Translations under genes and position numbers: made by a program
The notes under the pieces: generated by a model
What the model was told of the DNA's origin: nothing
The model's database searches: none
Seen by the model: the letters and a program-made list of their open reading frames with translations, nothing else
Shown here: positions 21,424-32,200 of the stretch, piece after piece
Position numbering within the stretch: position 1 is the first letter of the stretch
Layout of the letters: the number at the start of each line of letters is the position of its first letter
Origin: Manduca sexta
Lineage: Eukaryota > Arthropoda > Insecta > Lepidoptera > Sphingidae
NCBI RefSeq assembly: GCF_014839805.1
Contig: NC_051129.1
Span: forward strand, 6,514,920-6,578,919
Direction of reading: 5' to 3'
Length of the DNA: 64,000 nucleotides

Positions 21424-24400
21424 ATGTCAGGTCTAGCCTATCTTGGTGAATACGGTTCTGATTCTGAAGACAGTGTAAGTGACTTAGAAGAAACTCGTAG
21501 GTGCATATCATGTTCTATCGCTTTATTTCATTTACTTAATAAAATAAGTTTTTATATCGAAAACATTAAATATATCCTTACTATAACGATATATCATAAT
21601 AATGTATTACCTTATGTACATACTTTGATTACGAAATTATGTTTTCAGAAACAAGTTTCCAGTGCCAGATTTGAGTCATATTCCAGTTGTTCCTTCGGAC
21701 ACCCATGAAGATAACCCTAAACTCCATGGAGGGCGCAAACGCTCATTTCCTCATGTAAGAGGAAATTGGCCCTCATATGTGTATGTTAACTGTGTGTACA
21801 TCTTTATTAATTTGTAAGATATTATATTGAGCACAATGTAACCTTCACTTAGAAGTCAGCGTCGAGTTGCTTACATTTATTCAAATCTCATACTAGATCT
21901 TTGGCAGATAATGACTTTGACAGTTAGATTTTCATTCCCAACTGACTAATTAACAGCCAATAACAATTAACCAAAATTGGATTTAGTATATGTAATAATT
22001 GAATATGACTGATCTTGTGCTCAATCTATGAGTAATAACAAATATTATGAAAAAGTAATTCTATGAAAATAGCAATAAAGTTAGTTAAGAATTAGGTAGC
22101 AATTCACATTACAAATATTGTAAACCATGAAAAGGTCTGCAATGGAGATTTAGAGCTATACTTTTCTTCACTACATAATATAAAACAAAGTCGCTTTCTC
22201 TGTCCCTATATCCATTAAATAGTGGAAAAATACTGTTATTTCGTTACGTTATACCCGTGCGAAGCCAGAGCGGGCCGCTATGTTTTTATATACAACATTC
22301 ACATTTTTTCTGTAGTGTATTTAGTATCAGCATTGCACCTGTGCGAAGCCGGGGCGGGTCGCTAGTTTGCATATATAGTAATGTCAGATAATATTAATTA
22401 CCTTTATTGTGATTCTTATCAGTTTTCTTTTAATTTACTGGATTTCAATCTTTCTGTGGCAAATTTTATATATGTTAAATATTTATAATAATATTATCAG
22501 CCTTGTATTATATACTGTCCCACTGCTGGGCTCGGGCTTCCGCTACTACTGAGAGGGGTTAGGCCTTAGTTCACCATGCTGGCCTAGTACGGATTGGTAG
22601 ACTTCACACACTATCAAAATTCCTATAGAGAATTTATCAGGTATGCAGGTTTCCTCATGATGTTTTTCTTCACTGTTAAAGCAAGCAATAATTCACAAAC
22701 AATACACACATAACTTTAGAAAAGACAGAGGTGTGTGCCCTTGGGATTTGAACCTGTGGCTATTCATCTGGGCAGTCCTTTACACAACCAACTTGGCTAT
22801 TGCCGTTTATTACATGTTAAATATTTAATAACAACTAAAAACAAAAGTGAGCCAAACACCCTTTTCTGATGATGAATATTTCTATTTTGCAGATCCTCAG
22901 AACGACATCTTGATAAATTTAATCAACAAGTTGAAATCTATAGCCTCATCTCAAGGTTCATTTTGGGTAATATGTGAAGATCTTCACATAAGTTTATCAA
23001 AAACAGTTATTTTACTTTATCATTGGATATCATCCTTCAACACTTCTATACAAAAAAGTTTAAGCACCATAGAAAGGTAAGTAATATTGGGGAATAATGA
23101 ATTCAATTCTGTACCTACCAACTGAACTATTGTTTGGCCAGGCATTTTATCCTATTTACTGAGATTAAATTTTGTGACCTTTGTCTAACATGACAGCCTC
23201 CTGCAAATTTACAGATTTGATTTACATTTGAAAGACTAATAGAATTCCCCACATGATAAATTAGGTGAAGTTGGCGTGGTTTTTATAGAAGATATAATTT
23301 TTTTGCAGTTTTGAATTGGGATTTAGTGGAGTGAAAGTTTTATGTAATGAAGACAGCACCAGAACATTTATTGTACTAGAAGTTGATTGCTTTAGTCAAA
23401 AACAGTTACATTTAATTACTAAAGAAATAGATAAAGTTCTGAGTGAATTTAATTTGCCATTATTTTATGATGTAAGTATTGAATTTTATTCAACTTATCA
23501 TATGGCAAGTTGTTTATAACAAAATTTAGGAATTAAAGTCGACATTTTCCTACCATAAAAAGTAGCTTGAAGCAGCACAGGCCTGATTATAGACCACAGC
23601 CTCCAGCAGTAACTGCCGAAAGACAAATTGTGCAGTTTATCTGATTTGCTTTATCATACTGTTTTAATCAGGCAATGCGTGACGTGGGATAAGACTACAG
23701 TTATAGTGGTCTTGGTGGTGAATAGATTCTCAAGTTCATTTTACAAATCAAACTGGATGTGTTCTTAACAAAGACTTTACGTTTAGGCTTCCTTATATTG
23801 CACACTCAATACAAGATTGACCACTAAGGTCCTATCACACAAACCGGCTTAGAGGGGAGAGCAGAATTTAATTGCGATTTAAATAGAGTTTTATGGTATC
23901 TAAAAAGGTTTATTATTGCATTTCACTTCTTTCGTCATTGACAATGATCGGGAGAGCCGATCTAAAGTACTTGGTGTGTAATAACGACAGTAGCCGACCG
24001 TTTGCCTCTCAAGATACTCGCACAGCTGACTAGCTTCATTTGAGTGGTTTTTCGCGATCGCATAATGGACCGGCTTCGATTGCGACCTCTCATGCGTATT
24101 TTGCCAACAGTCGCCATTTTAATACTAATGTTTGAACTTAACCGACGTGTGCTCCGTAAAAGGGAGGTATTGAAAACATTTAAGACGAAAAATTAATATT
24201 ACAAACGTATAAACAACTGAACTTGAACTCCGTCGTCCGATGCTCTTTGAGCTGGTGAAGAGGGTCTGTGTGAAATGACTAACGGTTTAGATAAAAAATG
24301 TGTTAAGCATAGTTAGAGATTTGTCTTAATTTTCTTAATTTTATCTACTGTGAGTATAATGCGGCACCAATTTCAAATAGGTCAGATTACTGTCGATCCG

Positions 24401-25299
24401 TCAAATGCCGTTAAATCCACTTATTAAGATTTCTCAGTTCACAAAAATTATAATAAGTATAATTTATAACGCTTGCCTTGGCGGCGTAGTTGTACTGCGT
24501 GCGTGGAACGGCAGCGCCCTGAGGTCGTGGGTTCGAATCCTAGGTTTGGCAAAGTGAAATTTGGGTTGTTTCTGCGCTCCTCTAGGTGGTGCCTACATGC
24601 GACAAAAGTTTTCATTTTTTAAAGGTTTTGTTTTAGGCATTTTGCCATCCCCATTATAACTACACTACGCCACTGCCGATGCCGGTACTGACCGATTAAT
24701 AAGACTGGTAAAAAATTACACCGCATTCTTTGGTTGTATAAATTTAAAACACCAATTTTAAAGTAGGTGTTAGACATTTATAAAATAAAGACTTAGTACA
24801 AAATATATCCCCAAAAATAGATCGACATTACATTACTTTATGTTAGAGAATGAACGTAACGCACTTTATTATTTATTTTTACCTAGTTATAAGCTATATT
24901 TTAAAGCAATTGCTTTTGTGATTTCGCCAAAGCTGTTTTTGAGTTAGATCAATCTTTTATTGAGCGTGTGATATATAGGCTGACAGTATTTCATTTGGCA
25001 ACAGAAATTGACATTGCAGATATGCCTGCCTAGCACGATTTGCGCAGACAAAATATAGTTATTTTACCACTTATTTCAAAAATATGATGTACATTATTAT
25101 TATAAAATTGTTTCAGAAACCGTCGTTTCATATGAGTGTGTTATGGGTGAATGGTAATAAAAAGAAAGAAATTGTTAAATTCATTGATAAGTTTAACGAT
25201 CTTTTAGTCTCTGAACTGAATAAAGACTTGAAAACTGTTTTAGTAGACAAAATAAGTTGTAAAATTGGTAACAAATATTTTCAATATAATTTGCTATAA
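21424..25299 (+). CDS. USB1: USB1, U6 snRNA 3'-5' phosphodiesterase
   Basis: Nuclear 2H-phosphoesterase that trims the 3' oligo-U tail of U6 snRNA and leaves a protected terminal phosphate. Five exons join in phase: 21424-21500, 21649-21791, 22893-23076, 23309-23471 and 25117-25299 (750 nt, 249 aa). The start is the ATG of MSGLAYLGEYGSDSED, the usual acidic N-terminus. Conserved family blocks are GRKRSFPHVRGNWPSYVYV (residues about 55-73), the first catalytic HxS in HISLSKTVILLYHWI, TRTFIVLEV, EFNLPLFYD, the second HxS in PSFHMSVLW, and the terminal CKIGNKYF. Length agrees with animal USB1. The last intron is the longest and holds a Harbinger MITE and a SINE. The stop lies 1 base before the next gene's ATG. 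Confidence 0.95.
22483..22808 (-). repeat. tRNA-derived SINE (family B), reversed
   Basis: The reverse complement reads the family B SINE from GGCAATAGCCAAGTTGG through the ACACACCTCTGTCTTTTC and GAGGAAACCTGCATAC blocks, ending with an ATT-type tail. It sits in USB1 intron 2, immediately before exon 3. Confidence 0.8.
23828..24279. mobile_element. PIF/Harbinger-like MITE
   Basis: The ends are GGTCCTATCACACAAACC (23828-) and GGGTCTGTGTGAAATGAC (-24279), inverted with a few mismatches. The flanking TAA at 23825-23827 and 24280-24282 fits the 3-bp TWA duplication of Harbinger elements. Inside is a 44-codon ORF at 24065-24199 (starting MDRLRLRPLMRIL, with a hydrophobic segment ILPTVAILILMF). It may be the decayed N-terminus of an element protein. 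It lies in USB1 intron 4. Confidence 0.6.
24479..24565 (+). repeat. tRNA-derived SINE head (family A)
   Basis: GGCGGCGTAGTTGTACTGCG followed by an intact B box GGTTCGAATCC and GGCAAAGTGAAATTTGGG. It is truncated soon after the tRNA-like part. It lies in USB1 intron 4. Confidence 0.65.
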
Positions 25300-25300
25300 C

Positions 25301-26659
25301 ATGGATGTGTACGCTGAAATTTCAGACATAAAAAACAAAACACAAATATGTAATGCCAATAGAGTCTACATAAATCCCAATTTTAATCATAACAGTTATC
25401 CTACAACAAACAACCAGGTTTTGCAAGGAAAGAATATTTCAATGCACGTTAACCCAAAATTTTCAACTGCTATAACTCAACAGAATAAAAATATTAGTAA
25501 TGCAAGGATCTTCATCAATCCCAATTTTGTAAAATCTCTCCAGGGACAAGCTTCTAAAGAAACTTTTAAAGTACTTCAACATAATTTACCTGACAAAGTG
25601 GACAATAATCCGCTTCTACCCAACATGGATATAACTACAAACGAACGGAATTTGCCAATATTCAATGTAAATAAATCTCGTTACAGTTTAGTTAGGCAAG
25701 GAACAATAAAAGTGAAAGAAAATATTGCTCAAAATCCATCTAAAACGATAAAAATCAGCAAATACAAATCAGTACCCTTAAGCGATATCAAAAATAGTAT
25801 GACGATAGAACACAATTCGTCGAAATCGCTACTTCTTAATGTAAGAAAGACGACTATTTTGCCACAAACTCCAAAAGCTGTAATGCATTCAGGAAATCAG
25901 AATAAATATACCAGCAGGTACAAGTATACGAAATATAAAAAAACTTCTGTTGCTTTTAATGAAAGTAAGACCGTTATAACTAGCAAACCTAGTGTTGGAA
26001 TGATAAAAAAGAATTACAAAGTCAAAGTGATCTTAGCAAAGAAAATGTTAAAAAAGAACAATATACCTTGTCCTTTGTTCAAAAAGTTCGGAAAGTGCAT
26101 AAGGGATGCTCATGGTAATTGTGAATTTTCACATGACAAGAAGCATGTAAGTTTATGTAGAAAATTTCTTAAAGGTATCTGTTTCGATTCTAATTGTCTC
26201 TTGTCACATGATTTAACAAATAATAAAATGCCAACTTGTTACTTTTACCTAAAAGGAATGTGCACTAAAGAAGATTGCCCTTACGTACACGTTAAATTAA
26301 ATGACAACACAAAGATATGTCCTGACTTCCTTAAAGGTTATTGTGAAAAGGGGAAGAAATGTGTTAATCGCCACGTGACTGTAACAAACTTTACAAAAAA
26401 GCATTCTTATTATAAATACAAGAAAAATGAAAAACTAAAAGTCAGAAAGAAGTCCATGTGTTATGAAAATAAACCTACAGTTATGCGAACTGAATCAACT
26501 ACAAACAATTCTGAAAAACAAGAAGGAAATCTAATTGAAGGTAGATATTATGAAGATCAAGCAAAATGGGACGATAATATTAATGATACATCCGAAGTTA
26601 TAAAACCGACTAGGTGTAAACTAGGTAATTTGCCATCATTTATCCAATTACCTAGGTAG
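25301..26659 (+). CDS. ZC3H3: ZC3H3-like CCCH zinc-finger protein
   Basis: Single-exon frame of 452 aa. Four C-X7/8-C-X4/7-C-X3-H fingers fill residues about 257-358: CPLFKKFGKC..CEFSH, CRKFLKGIC..CLLSH, CYFYLKGMC..CPYVH and CPDFLKGYC..CVNRH. The order and the phrases KMPTCYFYLKGMC and CPDFLKGYC match ZC3H3, a nuclear protein tied to mRNA polyadenylation and export. The vertebrate form has five fingers. The N-terminal 250 residues are basic and low-conservation, with three short NPNF/NPKF repeats. The ATG at 25301 is preferred; an in-frame ATG at 25265 would overlap the USB1 stop. A polyA signal AATAAA lies at 26807-26812. There is no room for a conventional separate intergenic promoter. Confidence 0.88.
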   Translation: MDVYAEISDIKNKTQICNANRVYINPNFNHNSYPTTNNQVLQGKNISMHVNPKFSTAITQQNKNISNARIFINPNFVKSLQGQASKETFKVLQHNLPDKVDNNPLLPNMDITTNERNLPIFNVNKSRYSLVRQGTIKVKENIAQNPSKTIKISKYKSVPLSDIKNSMTIEHNSSKSLLLNVRKTTILPQTPKAVMHSGNQNKYTSRYKYTKYKKTSVAFNESKTVITSKPSVGMIKKNYKVKVILAKKMLKKNNIPCPLFKKFGKCIRDAHGNCEFSHDKKHVSLCRKFLKGICFDSNCLLSHDLTNNKMPTCYFYLKGMCTKEDCPYVHVKLNDNTKICPDFLKGYCEKGKKCVNRHVTVTNFTKKHSYYKYKKNEKLKVRKKSMCYENKPTVMRTESTTNNSEKQEGNLIEGRYYEDQAKWDDNINDTSEVIKPTRCKLGNLPSFIQLPR

Positions 26660-26819
26660 GCAGTTACAAAACAAGAATATTATGTGAAATAGTTGAAACA
26701 CTTATTCGTTGATTCGTGTATCTATCTACCTTAATCGCGTTCTTTTATGCGGACACAAATACATCTTTGTCTACCCAGGGCCACATTGTGAATTAATTGA
26801 CGCATGTAATAAAAATGTA

Positions 26820-27550
26820 AAGATTTATTTATTTTATTAAAAAGTTTTCGTAATGTACGGGTTTTTATTCTTATTACTTTATAATACAGCTCAAGTGATG
26901 AAAAGTTTTTTTTTCACAGTAATATTTATTTGAATTAAAATAATAATAAGTTTATAACAATAAGTAACTTAGCGTTAACGTGCCGGGCGAGTAATGGCGC
27001 GTGCATGGCGTCGACGGGGATTCCCGCCGCTTCCGCCTTGTGCAGGCGCGGCGCTAGCGAGCTCGAGGCTGGTCGCAACGGCGTGTGATTGGTTGGTTTG
27101 GGCGTTATTTTGACCAGATGTTATATCTTTAGTTTTATTAAATTTTGGACGTCAGATTGGTAAAAGCTCGGTGGGCCACACGAAAACGCCCGACCGGCCG
27201 CATGTCGAGTATAGCTTTGCCAGATAATAATATGTACAATAATAAAATGCAAGTGAGTTACCTAGCTTCATCGCGAGCCAATATTATTGAAAGTATTGAT
27301 TTTTTTTTTATGGATTCCCCCGGTTTATTTTGATGAAAATCGAGCATTCGTCAAATGAATGTTACATAACGAATCGGAAAAATTGAGATTGCCTGTTTTT
27401 CTTCATCACAATTATGTCGTTACTAGGTACAAATAAGTAAATAGACGTTATTAATAGACTCTTAACAGATATTTAATTTATATATGATATACAAGGTTGA
27501 TTTATACTCTATCCAATATTAGGTTACCATATAACAGGTCCAGACAGGTC
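26820..27550. other. Intergenic, GC-rich patch, no supported gene
   Basis: A GC-rich, CpG-rich patch (about 26980-27080 and 27150-27200) sits between AT-rich sequence. No splice-consistent coding exon was found on either strand. Confidence 0.4.
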
Positions 27551-27554
27551 ATGG

Positions 27555-27970
27555 ATGTTACGGGTTTATTCCTGTGTCATATCGGAAAGAAGGAGTCTGC
27601 CGTGTGCCCCGATTCTGTGGTCTAAGAGCAGGCGTCGTAGGAGACCAGTCGTTTCCCGTAGTAATCGGCAGCTGGAGGTCGTAGCGAGCAGATGCCTTCG
27701 CCTGCGAGTGCGCGGAAAGGAGAGCGCCGAACGGGATCGTGAGGGGATAAAAGCGGAGCGTGAACAAGGAATTATGCAGGCCGGCATGACTAACAGACCG
27801 TCTGGGGATGCCTGTATCTTTTGCCCGTCGGCACTTTCTTTGGGCTTCACTTCATCAGGTGCAGTGAAGTCTCTGTGCCGAACTCCGTTAAAAAAAGTAA
27901 AACAAAGCCCATTTAGTCGCCTTTTAGGACAGGCAGGGTATACTGAGGTGGAATTATCTAGATGCCCCAC
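27555..27970 (+). repeat. LINE-derived repeat fragment
   Basis: An open but unrecognised Arg/Glu-rich frame is followed by TTTAGTCGCCTTTTAGGACA and CAGGCAGGGTATACTGAGGT. That is a diverged copy of the terminal block at 16560-16640. I take it as 3' LINE debris, not a gene. Confidence 0.45.
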
Positions 27971-28514
27971 ATCTAACTTAATTGAAAGTGTTGCGAACGC
28001 CTAAAGTATTCATCCAAAAGTCCGGTGTATTTGTACAATCCGACTCTTGGCAGGCTAATAAATGTATGTAATGTTAAAAAAATAGTGTTAAAAAACCGAA
28101 GAAACCAATAGAACCGTACTATCATCCCTCCAATGGGTGTTGCGACAACACGTTTTTATCTGCGCCACAAAATTATTAGGTTGTCTTGGCAAGTATGCCA
28201 CATGAACATCCGTGGTTACCTAGCTTTCAAATTATTGAGTTTTAAGCACGAGCAGGGCGGAGTGGCAAAGAAACGTTACACACGCCACTCCATCCGATAG
28301 TCGAGGATAAAGAGTGTTCTGAAAGATTTTTCCGACCTTGGAAGCGCGCTCCAATTATTAAATACTAGAATTAAGATAATAATAACAAATAAATTTACGG
28401 ACTGTGATTATACAGCTACGTTTTCTATGCTTTAGTAGTTACACGGTGTGCCTTAGAGGTGCGCAATAATGCGCAATAGTTTATCACACACTTACCTAAT
28501 TACAGAGTTTAAAC

Positions 28515-29095
28515 GAAGGATACGTCCGCTTTTTGTATGGGCGCTGGTTCTTTATTTCGCACAAATTTCAATCAAGTTCAAACATATTGTATAATAAAGT
28601 GGCGAAAAGTGGAACTTGTAATTATTAAAAGAATAATTTTAAACCCCCTCGATTTATAAAAAAAATAAAGAATTGTCTTGGCCGAGTAACTAAAAAAATA
28701 GCTTTATTGATTTCGTCGAAAGAGGTGGAATTTGTAATTTCCTAGAATTTTCTTTTTGTCATTTGCGGATTTAAAGGGAAAATTAATATACAAAAATAAA
28801 AAAATCATTCACGGTTATTCTTAGAGAAATACTATTTTTTCTACAAACTATTTTTTTAAGAAAATTTACCTCATTTTTAACGTAGTTGTTATATTCTCTT
28901 TGCCTCATTTTGGGAGTGCGTTTTAATGTAGCAGCATTTATATTTCAGAAGCGTTCATTTTAAGTATAATTTTTAAATTAAATAAAATTACGAAAATCTC
29001 AAAAACACACGCCTTCAAAGTTAAATGACAAATTTCAATTTGTCGAATAAAGAACCGTTTCTGGACATCTCCTTTATCCCTGCTACAAGATTTTT
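28515..29095. mobile_element. Possible MITE with GGTTCTTTATT ends
   Basis: GGTTCTTTATTTCGCACAAA near the left and the reverse complement of GGTTCTTTATTCGACAAATT near the right form imperfect inverted ends. The AT-rich interior repeats phrases such as GTGGAACTTGTAATT and GTGGAATTTGTAATT. The exact boundaries and target duplication are unclear. Confidence 0.4.
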
Positions 29096-29217
29096 TTAGG
29101 TACCATTTACATATGGAATAGGCCAGGTGGTTAAATAAAACTCAACTGTTCGGTTACCTGTAAGAATTAATATAATTAAAAAATATATAAGTAGGTATCA
29201 CACATGAAAAATACAAA

Positions 29218-32200
29218 CTAGTTTTTGAACCACTTTGGCACTTTGCTATTTTTAGAAGTAGATGGTATGGCTGCACTAGATTTCCGGGAACTGTCTTGAT
29301 TGTCATCTATTTTTCGCCTGCTTGGGGCCCTGTAAATTACAATTATTTTATTGTAAAATCCTCATTCAAACATGTATCACTTGGAAAAGAGTATTGTTTA
29401 TTTGAAAGTCTCTCTAATTACATTGTTATCGAACACATTATTATCTAATCATTTTTTTTATGGAAAGATGTAGATATAAAGTATGCGAGTAGCACACTAA
29501 AATTAACTAAAAGCATCTGTTGAAATTCCTCGTCTAAAGAATGTTCGATAAAATGGTCTTAATGATAGTAATGAGAACTATATGCCATACTACTTTTACG
29601 TGTCATATTTTTATAGTGGTTTGTTATAATTATATACGTTATTATAAATGTGTGCGTTAATGTGCCCTTATTGAAAGCCGAATGCAGAAGAAGTATCATA
29701 TCTACAACTTCTTACTCAAATATCATTGTTATTATCCCCTTTTTCAATCAGAAATTCAAATGCGGCTCTACTAGAACTACCAGACTATTACATCGCAGCA
29801 GAGTGGAGTCATCCACCTGATAGTACAATTTCGACCATGGACTAACTGGGCCACAAGTAATTACAATATATAGATACATCGACGATACGATACATTACTT
29901 TTTTATAGTCATGTGTTAATAATTTTATCATACTCACCTATACTTAGACGCTAAAATACTAGCAGCATCACTTGATGTCTTTTTCGAATATATCTCTTTT
30001 TTCAAATACATCTGATTTATATTCTCTTCTAACCAGTTAAAGTGCATGTGAACACATGGCACAAACTTAGCATCGTGTAAAGTCATTTTTGGATCCAATG
30101 TTTCCTTAAGGGGAGTTGTAACTGCAAATGTAAAAATCTTTATATCTTACTCATATTATAACTGTGAAGTTTGGAAAGATTTTTGAAAGTTTGTTGGTAA
30201 TGAATTCTGATAGCTGTATCTACCCGATAAACACGTGCCAAGTCACTTTTTATCCTGAAAAACTGCAGAGCACTCACGAGAGTGAAACCGTGACAAAAAC
30301 TCGTATAAGATATACTAATGGCTGCGCACTTTGCGTATTTGGGCGATATTTGTGTTATCTGTCCGTCTGTAACACAAAGCCGATATTGCTTTACTAAAAA
30401 AGAGTAAGAAATACGCCAAATGTAGTGCCACCATACAATTATTTCCAAAAACTAATCAAAATGAAAGTGTCGTGGACCGTTTCTACAATAAGACCGCAGT
30501 TATCTACGGCTTGTAGTAGATTCTGTAACCATAACCGCTAACACAAGTTTCAAAAAGCTGTTCTACTTACATATATGAAAAGGTTTATCAGAATCTTCAA
30601 GATGTTCTCTAATGAAATTTGTTACGTCTTGAATTGTATTTGATGGGCAAAATATTCCTTGTAATATCATATGATCTGGGAATTGTACACGAACAACAAC
30701 ATTTTTGTATGTATTCAACTTTTGTTCGGATGACTAAAAAAAAATAATGATTAATGGAATACATAAGAGCACTATGACTGGCAGGCTGGCTGCTATCAAT
30801 GTCTTTTATACACTATTGCTGGCGATTTCGCCCGCGTGAAACAGTTTCCTGTAATGAAAGTCCCGCTATATATTTTCCTGAGATAAAGAGTAGCCTATGT
30901 CGTTCCCAGGGTCTCAAACTATCTCCATACCAAATTCATGGAAATCCATTGGGTAGTTTTTGAGGTTATCGTGTTCGGAAAGGCAGAAAGATGCGGAGGG
31001 GGACTTTGTTTAATAATATACTTTTAGATCTCTTTAAGAAGAACTATTCCGTCATACATGTTTATTGTGTAATTTTAACCGTTTACGCAGCGCAGGCAAA
31101 GGAAGTTTTCAAATGGAATAATTGGACCTACTTATGCAAACAGGAACCAATACACACATGTGCCAAAATCGAGTTAAGTATGTAGAGAGCTTTCAAAATG
31201 TACCTTCTATCCTCTCTGTAAAGATCAAAATGATATGACAATTTTTACTGAACAAACCGTTTTCAACACAAGTCTACCAACCCACATAACACTAGTTGTT
31301 CAATAAACTAACAAGATCCAAGCCCCATGGTAACCGGAAAATCTAAAAAAATCTACGAAATTGTTTTGTTTTTACAAAGAACCATCCCATAAGACTCACA
31401 TGATTTTTTACGTCAAGCTTGACGGAAATGCAAATATAGAAGACGATCTGGAAGGTTTTTCGGGTCAGTCTGATTTTGAAGTAGAATAATATTTAGATTA
31501 AGTAATTTTTGATATTCCACAAAACATTTTAATATAAGAATTTTTATTTTACATAACTATTGTACTACGCTATTGTATTGGGTATTACCTGTAAAATAGT
31601 TGTATGTGGAAATAAATAAAAATATTTTTTTCAGTAAAATATATTAAATAAATATGACATTTTATATTTTTATTATAGAATTATTCCAAGATAAAAAATT
31701 AACAAGAGATCAATCCACACAGAAATAGTTTTGCTAAAAGGAACCATTGAGTTATTTTTAAATTCCTTAATTATGTTAAATGATTTTCATCAATATTATA
31801 TTTGTATAGATAGAATAAAGTATTTTTACAATATTGTAAATATTTTTCGTCCAAAATAACAAACAATTGTCTTGTATACAAAAATTGGACAAAAACAGCT
31901 TTTTCTCAAAACTATCATTGTGTGGGTTGATTCCCTTTTGCGTAAGTAGGTCCAATTGTTTCTCGCTTTTGCAAATTTTTTTTTGATGATCCACTCTTAT
32001 TGGTCATAGCATGATGTTATAACTTCCTTCCTCGATAAATGAGCTATCCAACACTTAAAACAAGTTTCAATTCGAACCAATAGTTCCTGAGATTAGAGCG
32101 TTGAAATAAACAAACCAACAAAAAAAAACTCTTCACTTTTAAATATTATATAGAACTATAGATAACATAAAAAATAGGCTGTAATCAATTTTTTATTACA

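Noticed and set aside
27555..28004. 149-codon ORF with Arg-rich protein
   Set aside because: It runs into a dispersed repeat block shared with 16560-16640 and has no splice partners or domain. Treated as LINE debris.
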